A stretch of 45,753 nucleotides of DNA from Bacillota bacterium (GCA_023423335.1 JAFAFU010000066.1:1-45753), one strand, 5' to 3'; positions 15,142 to 24,995 are shown, counted from the stretch's first letter. The notes: generated by a model from the letters alone, not told the origin. Numbers and translations: made by a program.

Positions 15142-17652
15142 ATGAGCTCAAATGCTTTACAAACCGACAAACTGGTTCCAATAAAGCTTCCGGAGATCTG
15201 CGCTCCGCGTCTGGAGCTGCTCAGACGTTTTGATAAGGCTTCAGAAAAACGGTGTATATACGTCAACGCTCCGGGCGGCTGCGGCAAAACGGTATCCACT
15301 CTTTTGTGGATTCAAAAATCCGGCTGTATCCCTATTTGGCTCGGACTTGACGCATATGACAATACGCCGGCCGTATTCTACCGGTTTTTCTGTTCCTCGC
15401 TCTTTTTTGCCATACCTCAAAAAGAAAGCCTGTCCGCGATTGTCATGGACTCCGCCTTCAATGATTCCCCTGTGGAATACACCATTGATATATTGTCCCG
15501 GTTCTCCTTTGACAGCAGAAAATATGCGCTTGTTCTGGACGACTTTTATTTCATCACGAATGAAGAAATACTGAAATCCCTGATCTATATTGTGAAACGG
15601 CTCCCCCTATCCGTTACTGTGGTCTTTTTAAGCCGCAGCGAAATACCCGGATTTTTCACGCCTTTGAAAGAAAACGGCAAGATCGCTTTCATCGATGCCG
15701 CCGAGCTTTCCTTTAAAAGTGATGAGATACGCCGATTTTTTTCAAGCTATGGCAGGTTTATTACCGAAGACGAGGCAAAACAGGCTTTTGCACTCACCGA
15801 CGGCTGGGCTATCGCGGTCAGTGCTTTAGCATTAAGCGGTAGAATAACCGCCGATCACAAGCTGGACGGCGGTCTTCTGGACGAATACATAGAAAAGCAA
15901 ATATGGTGTAAATTTGACGATAAGCTGCGTCTTTTTTTGATAAAAACCTCCATCGTGGACGAATTTACCATCAGGCTCTGTGAACGGCTGACGGGGAACA
16001 CCGACGCCAAACAGACTCTTAACATGCTATGCAGCGGAAATATGTTTATCAGCAGAGGAAATGATACCTTCCGCTATCATCATTTGTTTTTGGATTTTTT
16101 GCGGAGGGAGGCAGAAAAAGAATTCGTCGTCCGATACGATATCCAGTACAAAACAGCGGCGGATTATTATTTTGAAGAAGGGAAATATTTTGACGCACTG
16201 CGTTATTACGTCAGGGCCGAGGATAAGAAGGGAACCGCCGCCGCCCTGTATCATTTCTGGAACAGCACGGGGAAATCCAGCTCCGAGCTTTCAAAAATAT
16301 CTTTTATCAATGATCTGCCGGTCACTTTTTTGGAACAAAACCCCTATTTATACGTTGGCTGCGCCTGGTACGCCCTGTTCTACAGCAACGTAGAAAATTT
16401 CTTTTGTTATATGGATAAGCTTTATGGACGAATTCACGATATTGCGGGCGAATATTCCATGTTTTTAGAAAGTATGCTATTTCTCTTTACCATTGATCAT
16501 CGGTATACTTTTACGCAGCAGGCAGCCAGACTGTCGGCCGAAGATACCCTGGTGGTTAATGTTTGTAATGTCCCAAAATCCCAGTGCCAGTATTTCCCTT
16601 TCTTTTACCGGACACACCGGGATTATTCCTTTTACGCCGTAAACACCGAAATGCATTTTGCGGAATTTCGCTCTGTCTTCCTGCAGATGCTCGGCAGTTA
16701 CTATTCCATTATCGAATCGGGAGTACGTTCCGGGCTTCTTTATGAAAGAAACCAGTTAAAAGAGGCGTTATCTCTTGTGACTCCAAATCCGGCGACGGAC
16801 TCGGATGAACTCATATTCTTATCCAAGCTGCATATCGCATCCTGTCTCTTTGCAATGGGCCGGGAGGAGGAGTCCGCGCGGGGCAGAGAAGAAATAAAAG
16901 AATTTTTGGAAAAGAAGAATTTATTATACCTTTTGCCTGTTTTTTCAGCATATGAAACGAGAATAAAGCTATTGGACGGTGATAAGGCTGCCGCCTCCTC
17001 CTGGCTTGAAAATTATTTTGTAATCGACCGGCAGGACATGGAATTACACAAAATTTACCTGCACTTTACAACGGCAAGGGCCTATATTGTTTTGGGCGAA
17101 TACAAAAAAGCCGGGCTGTTATGCGAACGGATCAAGACATTATCCTATGATTTCGGCAGACTGCTGGACAAAATAGAAGCCACCGTGCTTTTGATTATCC
17201 TCAAATGGATTACGGGCAACAAGCAGGAGGCCGTTGAACTGCTTCAGACCACACTGGCAGATGCTGAGCCATATTATTTTGTAAGAGTGTTTGCCGACGA
17301 GGGGAAATCAATTCTTCCCATCCTTAACAGGCTCAGGAAGAGAATGAACGCCGAAGATAAATCAGCGCCTGATTATAAATATGTGCATGAAATTTATCAG
17401 TCTGCCTATGACCGGTCAAAAAGGCATAAGGGGATAACCTGTACCCCTAATAAACCCATAAAACTATCCAAACAGCAAAAATCTATATTGGAGCTTTTAG
17501 CGAAGGGCTATAGAAATGCTGAAATTGTGGAATTGACCGGCTTGTCCATCAATACGATCCGGTCCCATACCAAAATCGCCTATCAAAAGCTGGAGGTTAA
17601 CACATCCACCGCTGCGGTACTCCGTGCCCGGGAATTAGAGTTGATCGAGTAG
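15142..17652 (+). CDS. MalT-like STAND ATPase / LuxR-type transcription regulator
   Basis: 836 residues. ATG 15142 is chosen because AGGAGG ends seven bases upstream; the GTG at 15136 is too close. Walker A is APGGCGKT at 43-50 and Walker B LVLDDF at 130-135. A long helical repeat region (TPR-like, about 340-740) follows. The last ~63 residues are a LuxR HTH (KLSKQQKSILELLAKGY...IVELTGLSINTIRSH). This is the layout of MalT-type regulators, which oligomerise with ATP after binding an inducer. It is transcribed away from the zinc-ribbon/lipoprotein cluster, which is its most likely target. The inducer is unknown. Confidence 0.9.
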   Translation: MSSNALQTDKLVPIKLPEICAPRLELLRRFDKASEKRCIYVNAPGGCGKTVSTLLWIQKSGCIPIWLGLDAYDNTPAVFYRFFCSSLFFAIPQKESLSAIVMDSAFNDSPVEYTIDILSRFSFDSRKYALVLDDFYFITNEEILKSLIYIVKRLPLSVTVVFLSRSEIPGFFTPLKENGKIAFIDAAELSFKSDEIRRFFSSYGRFITEDEAKQAFALTDGWAIAVSALALSGRITADHKLDGGLLDEYIEKQIWCKFDDKLRLFLIKTSIVDEFTIRLCERLTGNTDAKQTLNMLCSGNMFISRGNDTFRYHHLFLDFLRREAEKEFVVRYDIQYKTAADYYFEEGKYFDALRYYVRAEDKKGTAAALYHFWNSTGKSSSELSKISFINDLPVTFLEQNPYLYVGCAWYALFYSNVENFFCYMDKLYGRIHDIAGEYSMFLESMLFLFTIDHRYTFTQQAARLSAEDTLVVNVCNVPKSQCQYFPFFYRTHRDYSFYAVNTEMHFAEFRSVFLQMLGSYYSIIESGVRSGLLYERNQLKEALSLVTPNPATDSDELIFLSKLHIASCLFAMGREEESARGREEIKEFLEKKNLLYLLPVFSAYETRIKLLDGDKAAASSWLENYFVIDRQDMELHKIYLHFTTARAYIVLGEYKKAGLLCERIKTLSYDFGRLLDKIEATVLLIILKWITGNKQEAVELLQTTLADAEPYYFVRVFADEGKSILPILNRLRKRMNAEDKSAPDYKYVHEIYQSAYDRSKRHKGITCTPNKPIKLSKQQKSILELLAKGYRNAEIVELTGLSINTIRSHTKIAYQKLEVNTSTAAVLRARELELIE

Positions 17653-17654
17653 AA

Positions 17655-17686
17655 AAGAGGTTGTTGCTATCGTGCAACAACCTCTT
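17655..17686. terminator. Shared bidirectional terminator
   Basis: A perfect 13-bp stem AAGAGGTTGTTGC / GCAACAACCTCTT with a six-base loop begins two bases after the regulator's stop codon. The convergent zinc-ribbon gene ends at 17703, so the hairpin can serve both. Confidence 0.85.
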
Positions 17687-17702
17687 GCTAAAAATAAGCT
17701 TA

Positions 17703-19250
17703 TTATTGTAAAAATTCAAACATCCATTCATTTCCTTCATAGGGAATTGTGAATTCGACGAATCCTCTCGCATAGCTTGCCAGGTCATAGGGATAAAAGA
17801 AAATACAAATTCCCTCTTCCGTCAGGTAATAATCCATATTGTAAAAATACTCCGTCCTGTTCTGAACGGTTAAGGGAGCATCCTCCCAATACTCCTCCGG
17901 ATATTCATCATATATTTCCTGGAACCCCTGCGTAACATATGATCCGAAGGTGGCTTCATCTGTCGCAATCAGATCGTCCAGTCCCAGCCAATTGCCTGAA
18001 GCAAGATCAAAGGTCAGCGTCTGCCGAAACGGATAGCCGTGAGCTCCACCGGTATAGGAATAGCCTTCCAACATGATACACAATATCCCGTTATTATTGT
18101 ATCGCACCGAATAGGACATATCAAATGAATAGGGGTAAAAATATTCCTCATCTGCATACAGCTTTGCATCTTCTGCCATTTGATCGTTAGAAGCGATAAA
18201 CTGCGTGTAATAGCTTTCAAATACCTGATTAATCTGTTCGTATATGAGATTATCGCCTTCCAGCACAGGAAATTCCATGGCTACCGTCATGATATCGTTC
18301 TCCTGATCCGTATAGGTATACTCATAGGTGGAAGATGTGATACCGGTAACTCTAAACGTCATTTCCTGCAACAGCTTATAGTGAGCCAGCTGATCCGTCA
18401 GGACCCGGTCCTCCGGAATTTCTTCAAGCCCCTGCTCAATCGCCGTGACAGCGGCTTCGTAATCATTATAATAAGCATAATTTTCGGCATCTGAAAGCAC
18501 CTGATTCCTAAGGTTATTGATCCTCTCTTCCTCCAGACGGCGCGCTTCTTCCTGCTGTGCCCACTCAATATCCTTTACCGCCAGATTATAATATTTCGTA
18601 TCTTCCTTTTCTACTGCGTTATATTTTACAATAGCGCCGGCATAATCACCCTGGTCAAATAGTTCTTTCCCTTCCCTGTAATTCTCTCTGGAACGATTGA
18701 TCCTGCTGATCCATCGGGATATTTCATCCGTAGTATCCTGCAATTCATCCATATTATAATCTTCGAATCTATGTAACTCTTTTATTGCAGAAGCATAATC
18801 AATTTTTTCATTAAAATAATCATTCTTGACCAGCTTTGTCCGATCCAGTAATTCCTCCAATACTTTATCATCAAAGGCTTTCTTCTTGCCGCTGTACTTT
18901 TCAAAAAGATCGATTGCTTTATCATATTCTCCTTCATCAAGGAAAGCAATTACATTGACTGCCTGCTCCTTAACATGGTTTTGATACGCGAAGTATCCAA
19001 CCCCGCCGCCGATCATAATTACTGCGGCACAGATACCGGAGATAATCCATATTTTCGCCTTACTCTTCTTTACAGATACCGGAGGCTCCGCCCTTTTTGG
19101 CTCCTGAGTATTCTTAATCGGATCCACAGGCTTATCCTCAATCGGTGCAGGGGTTAATGATGCTTGTTTTTGCCAGTGTGTCGGTGCACCGCAATAAATA
19201 CAGAACTTCGTTGTATCTTCCAGATTTTTTCCGCAATTCGTACAGAACAT
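17703..19250 (-). CDS. Zinc-ribbon membrane protein with DUF3298-type extracytoplasmic domain
   Basis: 515 residues. The N-terminus is a zinc ribbon (CTNCGKNLEDTTKFCIYCG), followed by a Pro/Lys linker and one membrane segment at about 68-90. An outer, Asp/Glu/Tyr-rich helical repeat region that looks TPR-like comes next (EGEYDKAIDLFEKY, QGDYAGAIVKYNAVE). The last ~200 residues resemble DUF3298/RsiV: FDLASGNWLGLDDLI and YLTEEGICIFFYPYDLA...F.IPY. DUF3298 proteins bind cell-wall fragments or lysozyme in known cases; ligand binding here is inference. It is convergent with the STAND regulator and has its own ribosome site (AAAGGTG). Confidence 0.8.
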   Translation of the reverse strand: MFCTNCGKNLEDTTKFCIYCGAPTHWQKQASLTPAPIEDKPVDPIKNTQEPKRAEPPVSVKKSKAKIWIISGICAAVIMIGGGVGYFAYQNHVKEQAVNVIAFLDEGEYDKAIDLFEKYSGKKKAFDDKVLEELLDRTKLVKNDYFNEKIDYASAIKELHRFEDYNMDELQDTTDEISRWISRINRSRENYREGKELFDQGDYAGAIVKYNAVEKEDTKYYNLAVKDIEWAQQEEARRLEEERINNLRNQVLSDAENYAYYNDYEAAVTAIEQGLEEIPEDRVLTDQLAHYKLLQEMTFRVTGITSSTYEYTYTDQENDIMTVAMEFPVLEGDNLIYEQINQVFESYYTQFIASNDQMAEDAKLYADEEYFYPYSFDMSYSVRYNNNGILCIMLEGYSYTGGAHGYPFRQTLTFDLASGNWLGLDDLIATDEATFGSYVTQGFQEIYDEYPEEYWEDAPLTVQNRTEYFYNMDYYLTEEGICIFFYPYDLASYARGFVEFTIPYEGNEWMFEFLQ

Positions 19251-19449
19251 TTTTTAGTCACCTTTCTACAGAAATTATATCTGAATGTTACCATTTATTC
19301 TTTAATTTTACAAGTACTTCTAAAATCATTCTGCATCGGATGGGACTTATCCGGATTGTTTAGTTATATGATTTATCCATCTTCTAGCATGGCCAAACCC
19401 ATGATATAATTGGGTTAATAAAGGATAATCCGATTGAAGGAGAATGCAG

Positions 19450-20598
19450 ATGAAGGTTGTGATAGCAATAGATTCATTTAAAGGAAGCTTATCCTCCATG
19501 GAGGTCGGCATGGCCGCCCGGGAAGGTATTCTTAAGGTCTGCGATGCAGAAGTGGTAGTGAAACCCCTGGCCGACGGAGGAGAAGGTACTGTGGAGGCGC
19601 TTCTGTCCGGTATGGGCGGAAAAAATATAACCATTGAGGTAACGGGTCCCTTGGGAAAGACGGTTTCCTGCTCCTATGGAATACTGGAGAACGGCAAAAC
19701 AGCAGTGATGGAGATGGCTGAGGCCGCAGGAATTAAGCTTGTTCCAAAAGATCAGCTGAACCCTCTGAACACCACCACCTATGGTGTCGGAGAGATGATT
19801 AAGGATGCGATCGGCCGGGGCTGCCGTAATTTCATTATCGGTATCGGAGGAAGCTCTACCAATGATGGCGGTATCGGAATGCTTAAGGCCCTTGGATATG
19901 AGTTTTATGATGCGGAGGGCGGTCCGGTCAGCCCGGAAGGAAGAGAGCTGGCGAGGATTACCGATTTAAGGACGGAGGGCGCTTTGCCGGAGCTTAAGGA
20001 TTGCTGCTTCCGGATTGCCTGCGATGTCAATAATCCGCTCTGCGGACCTTTGGGTGCTGCCCATGTCTTCGGTCCGCAAAAGGGCGCCACCCCCTTGATC
20101 GCCATGGCCCTGGACCAGGGCTTAAAGAACTATTCTGAGGTTATCCACAGGATCACCGGCAAGGATACTGCCACCCTTCCCGGCACCGGTGCTGCCGGAG
20201 GTCTTGGCTATGCTTTCGTGACCTTCCTTAATGCAAAGCTGGAATCCGGTATCAGCATTATTCTGAAAGAAATCCGTCTGGAGGAAGATATTATTGATGC
20301 CGACTATGTCATTACCGGGGAAGGTAAACTGGACTTTCAAACTGCCATGGGTAAAGCTCCGATTGGCGTAGCCAAATTAGCAAAGAAGCATGGTAAGAAG
20401 GTAATCGCCTTTGCAGGCGGCACTACGGAGGATGCTGATAAATGCAATGAAGAGGGTATCGATGCTTATTTCAGTGTGCTAAGACTGCCGATGACCGTGG
20501 AGGAGGCCATGGGGTACGAGGTTGCAAAAGCCAATCTGATCTCCGCCGCTTCCCAGGTCTTTCGTCTGATCAGCACAGTAAGAAATATTTCAAATTAA
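19450..20598 (+). CDS. glxK: Glycerate kinase
   Basis: 382 residues from the second ATG, seven bases after AAGGAG; the ATG at 19444 is only one base from it. It begins MKVVIAIDSFKGSLSS, the signature start of GckA/GlxK-type glycerate kinases (PF02595). It also carries GGEGTVEAL, IGIGGSSTNDGGIGML and GAAGGLGYAF, plus TGEGKLDFQTAMGK near the C-terminus. The enzyme phosphorylates D-glycerate, feeding glycolysis. Length is normal for the family. It is a stand-alone gene; sfsA follows after about 80 bases with its own promoter-like sequence. Confidence 0.93.
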   Translation: MKVVIAIDSFKGSLSSMEVGMAAREGILKVCDAEVVVKPLADGGEGTVEALLSGMGGKNITIEVTGPLGKTVSCSYGILENGKTAVMEMAEAAGIKLVPKDQLNPLNTTTYGVGEMIKDAIGRGCRNFIIGIGGSSTNDGGIGMLKALGYEFYDAEGGPVSPEGRELARITDLRTEGALPELKDCCFRIACDVNNPLCGPLGAAHVFGPQKGATPLIAMALDQGLKNYSEVIHRITGKDTATLPGTGAAGGLGYAFVTFLNAKLESGISIILKEIRLEEDIIDADYVITGEGKLDFQTAMGKAPIGVAKLAKKHGKKVIAFAGGTTEDADKCNEEGIDAYFSVLRLPMTVEEAMGYEVAKANLISAASQVFRLISTVRNISN

Positions 20599-20677
20599 AT
20601 AATAGACCTTACCGGAATATATGATACAATACGGTAGAAGAAACCCGTCGGATTAATATATGAAATGAGGAGTTAGT

Positions 20678-21403
20678 GTGAAATTACAGTACGAGACCGC
20701 CTATGGCACCTTCTTAAGAAGGCCAAACCGATTTATTGCATATATCGATGTCTCCGGTAACGAGGTGATCTGTCATGTACCGAATACGGGACGGTTAAGA
20801 GAGCTTCTTACCCCGGGGGCCGCTGTCCTGCTGTCGTTCCACCCTTCAGTCCTACGGAAAACCCAATATGAGCTGCGGATGGTGATGAAGGAGGGCCGCT
20901 GGGTCTCAATCGATTCCCAGCTTCCAAATCTTCTGGCCCATGAGGCTATCGCAAATGACCGGCTAGAAGAATTGGCCGGCTATTCGACGATCAAAAGAGA
21001 AGTCACTTATCAGAACAGCCGCTTTGATATCCAGCTGCTCCATCATCAGAAGGATGACAGGACAGATACTTTTGAAGCAGCACCGGCCTGTTTTGTAGAG
21101 GTGAAGGGCGTCACTCTGGAGAAGAATGGCTGGGGTTATTTCCCCGATGCCCCCACGGAGCGAGGGCGAAAGCATATCGATGAACTGATTCATGCCGCAC
21201 GGCATGGTTACCGTGCCGTCTTATTATTTGTAGTGCAAACCGAGAAAGCAGACGGGTTCAGCCCGAATGCCGAAACTGATCCGGCCTTTGCCGGAAAAGT
21301 AAAGGAAGCATATATGGCTGGGGTTGAGGTCCTTGCTTACCGCTGCATCGTATCCCCCGAAGAGGTTACCATTACCGTTAAGCTTCCTGTTATCTTAAAT
21401 TAA
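20678..21403 (+). CDS. sfsA: SfsA family DNA/RNA nuclease-like protein
   Basis: 241 residues, GTG start with GAGGAG five bases upstream. It carries an OB-like N-terminus (RRPNRFIAYIDVSGNEVICHVPNTGRL-type segment) and a PD-(D/E)XK-like C-terminal part with CFVEVKGVTLEK and FPDAPTERGRKHIDEL, the SfsA hallmarks. Named for sugar-fermentation stimulation in E. coli and described as a nucleic-acid-binding protein with nuclease-like fold; true role here is unknown. It ends five bases before the convergent Crp/Fnr gene. Confidence 0.92.
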   Translation: MKLQYETAYGTFLRRPNRFIAYIDVSGNEVICHVPNTGRLRELLTPGAAVLLSFHPSVLRKTQYELRMVMKEGRWVSIDSQLPNLLAHEAIANDRLEELAGYSTIKREVTYQNSRFDIQLLHHQKDDRTDTFEAAPACFVEVKGVTLEKNGWGYFPDAPTERGRKHIDELIHAARHGYRAVLLFVVQTEKADGFSPNAETDPAFAGKVKEAYMAGVEVLAYRCIVSPEEVTITVKLPVILN

Positions 21404-21407
21404 TCCC

Positions 21408-22097
21408 CTATTCCAGGCACTGAGCCAGCACTTCCCTGTCAATTATCTTAAAGCTGCTTCCATAATAATCGATCAGCCCATCCTCCTTCATTCTGGCCAG
21501 CTCCCGGCACATGGAGGTTCGGGATACATTCAGATAATCTGCCAGCTCCGACCGGTTGAGCATGATCTGGAAGGTGTTGCTGCGTTTGTCCCTGACTTCA
21601 TTGATCAGAAAGCTAGCAATCTTCTCTCTCATTCCCTTCAGGGTAAGGAGTTCCAGCTTACGGTTTAATGTCACATTCCTTTCTCCTAGGACAACCATCA
21701 TATTCTGGATCAGACTGACATGGAAGGAACAGGAATTCCCGCAGGATTTGATGATTCTTTCATAGGGTATCATCAAAACCACCGCAGCTTCCTTCGCCTG
21801 CACTGTAACCGGAGAGATACGGTTGGCGGTACATACGATGCCTTCCGCGAACATATTCGACGGCCCGAGAAATGTCACGATATGTTTATTGCCCGCCAGA
21901 CTTTCTTTCATAATCTCAATCACTCCGGATACCAGGATACCGACATAGTTAACCTCATCTCCCGACAGGAAGATATATTCCTCTGCGGCATAGCTTCTTA
22001 GCTGTGAATCCAGACAATGCAGCAAACGGTCCAGATCCTTCTCCTCAATATTCCGGAATAACGCGCATTTCTTAAGTATAGGGATATACTTTTCCAT
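21408..22097 (-). CDS. Crp/Fnr-family regulator, probable HcpR-type
   Basis: 229 residues with GAGGAG before the ATG. An N-terminal cyclic-nucleotide-binding fold (LFRNIEEKDLDRLL, SGDEVNYVGILVSGVIEI) and a long dimer helix are followed by a C-terminal winged helix (NRSELADYLNVSRTSMCRELARMKEDGLI). No Fnr-style cysteine cluster is seen at the N-terminus. It is divergent from hcp with a perfect palindrome between them, the arrangement of HcpR-type regulators that respond to NO/nitrosative stress. Specific ligand is inference. Confidence 0.85.
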   Translation of the reverse strand: MEKYIPILKKCALFRNIEEKDLDRLLHCLDSQLRSYAAEEYIFLSGDEVNYVGILVSGVIEIMKESLAGNKHIVTFLGPSNMFAEGIVCTANRISPVTVQAKEAAVVLMIPYERIIKSCGNSCSFHVSLIQNMMVVLGERNVTLNRKLELLTLKGMREKIASFLINEVRDKRSNTFQIMLNRSELADYLNVSRTSMCRELARMKEDGLIDYYGSSFKIIDREVLAQCLE

Positions 22098-22205
22098 TCC
22101 GATCTCCTCTAATCGCTCTATATTTGCATTTCTTCTATAAATTAGACTGTAATCCTTTTATTCCTATAAGCATTTCAATAGCCTAAAATAAATATTTTTC
22201 ATTTT

Positions 22206-22248
22206 TGTAGCCATGGCTACACTTTTTTATCTCTGACCGTATTATACT
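22206..22248 (+). promoter_or_regulatory. Perfect palindromic operator and -10 of hcp
   Basis: TGTAGCCATGGCTACA (22206-22221) is an uninterrupted 16-bp palindrome inside a T-rich context. A TATACT -10 lies at 22243-22248. If transcription starts near 22255, the palindrome centre falls at about -41.5, the class II activator position used by Crp/Fnr proteins. No good -35 is present, consistent with activator dependence. Confidence 0.7.
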
Positions 22249-22336
22249 CTCCTTGTTCCGATGAAGTCAATGAGATAAATCTCATAGCAGATAAATCTCA
22301 TAAAATAAATTAAAGGAAATAAAGGAGAGCATAAGA

Positions 22337-23974
22337 ATGGAAAATAAGATGTTTTGTTATCAGTGCCAGGAGACCTCAGGCTGCACCGGCTGCACCCACT
22401 TCGGTGTCTGCGGAAAATCCCCGGACCTATCCAGAATGCAGGATTTATTGATCTATGTAACAAAGGGACTCAGCGCTGTAACAACAGCCTTAAGAAATCA
22501 GGGGGAAGAAATCTCCGCTGTGGTTGACCACTATATTACCATCAATCTATTCACAACAATTACCAATGCGAACTTCGATGATGAGGTTTTCTATAAAAGG
22601 GTATTTGAAACCCTCTCCTTAAAAAACGGCTTATTAAATAAAGTAACCGAACCTGCCTCCCTTCCGGAAGCGGCTCTTTGGGATGCAGTGACCAGAACGG
22701 AGCTGGACCAGAAATCCCTTACGGTTGGTATTTTAACGACGAAGGATGAGGATATCCGAAGTCTTCGGGAACTGATTATCTATGGATTGAAGGGCTTGGC
22801 CGCTTATTTGAAGCATGCCAACGAATTAAATTACGATAACTCAGCCGTAGGCGCATTCATGCAGAAGGCCTTAGCCGCAACCCTGGATAATACCTTAAGT
22901 GTTAATGAACTGATCGCCCTTACCTTAGAGACCGGTAAGTTCGGCGTGGACGGCATGGCATTGCTTGACGCAGCCAATACCGGAACCTACGGTAATCCTG
23001 AGATCACCAAGGTTAATATCGGTGTCGGCACCAGACCCGGTATCCTGGTCTCCGGCCATGACTTAAGAGATTTGGAGCAGCTGTTAGAGCAGACCGAGGA
23101 TACCGGGGTTGATGTTTACACCCATTCTGAGATGCTTCCGGCTCACTACTATCCTGCTTTCAAAAAATATAGTAACTTTGTAGGCAACTACGGTAACGCA
23201 TGGTGGAAGCAGAAGGAAGAATTCGAGAGCTTCAACGGACCGGTCCTGATGACCACGAATTGTGTTGTTCCCCCGGCTGCTTCCTATAAGGGCAGATTAT
23301 TCACCACCGGAGCCGCCGGTATCACAGGCTGCGTCCACATCGAGAGGGATGAGAACGGACATAAGGATTTCTCACAGATCATTGAGCTGGCGAAGGCCTG
23401 CTCCGCTCCGACGGAAATCGAACGGGGCGAGATTCTTGGCGGCTTTGCCCACAATCAGGTTCTTGCTCTGGCTGACCAGGTAGTGGCTGCAGTAAAATCC
23501 GGTGCCATCCGTAAGTTCTTTGTTATGGCCGGCTGTGACGGACGCCAGAAGTCCAGAAACTATTACACCGAATTTGCTAAGGCCCTGCCGAAGGATACCG
23601 TAATCTTAACCGCCGGCTGCGCCAAATATAAATACAACAAACTGGAATTAGGCGACATCAATGGAATTCCCCGTGTCCTGGATGCCGGTCAGTGTAACGA
23701 CTCCTACTCCCTGGCTCTGATTGCACTGAAGCTGAAGGAAGTATTTGAGCTTCAGGATATCAACGAGCTTCCGATTGCCTTCAACATCGCCTGGTATGAG
23801 CAGAAGGCTGTCATTGTTCTTCTTTCACTGCTTTACTTAGGTGTAAAGAACATCCACTTGGGACCCACATTACCTGCCTTCCTTTCCCCTAATGTGGCGA
23901 AGGTCCTGGTTGAGAGCTTTGGAATCGCAGGAATCGGTACGGTAGAAGACGATATCAAGCTGTTCCTGGAATAA
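22337..23974 (+). CDS. hcp: Hydroxylamine reductase / hybrid-cluster protein (Hcp)
   Basis: 545 residues. The N-terminal cysteine pattern C7-x2-C10-x8-C19-x5-C25 (MFCYQCQETSGC.GC...GVCG) binds the cubane cluster of class I Hcp. The hybrid-cluster ligands appear in TNCVVPP, GITGCVHIE, MAGCDGRQKSR, TAGCAKYKYN and DAGQCNDSYSLA. Hcp acts as a high-affinity NO reductase and protein S-nitrosylase, and reduces hydroxylamine. AGGAGAGC precedes the ATG. Its regulator is divergent and a hemerythrin-like gene follows, which together read as a nitrosative/oxygen stress unit. Confidence 0.97.
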   Translation: MENKMFCYQCQETSGCTGCTHFGVCGKSPDLSRMQDLLIYVTKGLSAVTTALRNQGEEISAVVDHYITINLFTTITNANFDDEVFYKRVFETLSLKNGLLNKVTEPASLPEAALWDAVTRTELDQKSLTVGILTTKDEDIRSLRELIIYGLKGLAAYLKHANELNYDNSAVGAFMQKALAATLDNTLSVNELIALTLETGKFGVDGMALLDAANTGTYGNPEITKVNIGVGTRPGILVSGHDLRDLEQLLEQTEDTGVDVYTHSEMLPAHYYPAFKKYSNFVGNYGNAWWKQKEEFESFNGPVLMTTNCVVPPAASYKGRLFTTGAAGITGCVHIERDENGHKDFSQIIELAKACSAPTEIERGEILGGFAHNQVLALADQVVAAVKSGAIRKFFVMAGCDGRQKSRNYYTEFAKALPKDTVILTAGCAKYKYNKLELGDINGIPRVLDAGQCNDSYSLALIALKLKEVFELQDINELPIAFNIAWYEQKAVIVLLSLLYLGVKNIHLGPTLPAFLSPNVAKVLVESFGIAGIGTVEDDIKLFLE

Positions 23975-24017
23975 TACGGCTCCCCCAATTTCATCTTAAT
24001 ATACAGCACCTGCAAAG

Positions 24018-24051
24018 CCGGCATTTTTGGACCAAAACCCAAGGATGCCGG
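24018..24051. other. Hairpin between hcp and hemerythrin genes
   Basis: CCGGCAT (24018-24024) pairs with ATGCCGG (24045-24051) across a 20-base loop. There is no U-run, so it is more likely an RNA-processing or stability element than a strong terminator. Confidence 0.35.
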
Positions 24052-24152
24052 TAAAGTATTACGGACGAAACGGCAGCAATATTAAATCAAGATAATCTTG
24101 TCAGGTGAGTATACTATGTTCAATTACAATAACAAAACATGGAGGTATCGTA

Positions 24153-24707
24153 ATGGACAGTATCCAATTAATGATGGAGGAACATCAATATATCCTGCGG
24201 ATGCTTGCAGTGGTACGCAAAGCCTGCTATCGTGTACTGAAGGGCGAGGATGTCTGCTATGAGGATTTTGACCGGATGATTGATTTTATCCGCAACTATG
24301 CCGACGCTCATCACCACGGCAAGGAAGAGAAGCTTTTGTTCAATGAGATGGTAGAACATCTCGGTCCCTTGGGAAATAAACTGATCACCCACGGAATGTT
24401 AGTAGAGCATGACCTTGGCCGGCTCCACATCCAGGAATTAAAAGCCGCCGTGGACCGTGTTCAGGGTGGAGAGGAAGAAAGCAGGCTGGACATTATCGCA
24501 AATGCCATAGGTTATACCCATCTTCTGAAACGGCATATCGATAAGGAGGATGCCGTTGTCTACACCTTTGCCAAACGCCAGCTGCCGGCGGATATTCTTG
24601 AGAAGGTAAACCGGGAAACCGATACATTCGAGAAATCAGCAGAAGAAAAAGGCACACAGGAGTTCTATCAATCCCTGGTAGAGTCCCTGGAGAAAAAATA
24701 TCTGTAG
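24153..24707 (+). CDS. Hemerythrin-domain protein
   Basis: 184 residues from the ATG preceded by GGAGG. Iron-ligand candidates occur in order: His11, His53-55 with Glu59 (HHHGKEEK), His86 in EHD, His123, His128 and Glu132/Asp133 (HLLKRHIDKED). This is the pattern of DUF438-like/YtfE-type hemerythrins that bind a di-iron site and handle O2 or NO. Its position after hcp supports a shared stress role. An upstream in-frame extension has no ribosome site. Confidence 0.9.
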   Translation: MDSIQLMMEEHQYILRMLAVVRKACYRVLKGEDVCYEDFDRMIDFIRNYADAHHHGKEEKLLFNEMVEHLGPLGNKLITHGMLVEHDLGRLHIQELKAAVDRVQGGEEESRLDIIANAIGYTHLLKRHIDKEDAVVYTFAKRQLPADILEKVNRETDTFEKSAEEKGTQEFYQSLVESLEKKYL

Positions 24708-24735
24708 AATAATACTGCTTCATTTCTTTCATCAT

Positions 24736-24787
24736 ATAAGCTCCGTTTTGGTTTAGATACTTTCTGACACCGCGAAACGGAGCTTAT
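24736..24787. terminator. Terminator after the hemerythrin gene
   Basis: ATAAGCTCCGTTT pairs with AAACGGAGCTTAT, a 13-bp stem with a 26-base loop, followed by T-rich sequence. Confidence 0.7.
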
Positions 24788-24995
24788 TCTATGCTTTTAC
24801 TATGCCGAGGGTACTCATTCTTATCTTTTGTAATTCGTTTTGACCCATGACATGTTTTGTAAATATATTCAAAAATATTTCAATTTAGTTGGACGCTTTC
24901 CAAATTTATGCTATACTATACACAACATACCACATCCCGTCCAGCTTAATCTTAAAATTTCCAAAACGGCAGGAACGAGAGGAGTTCACCCCCTG

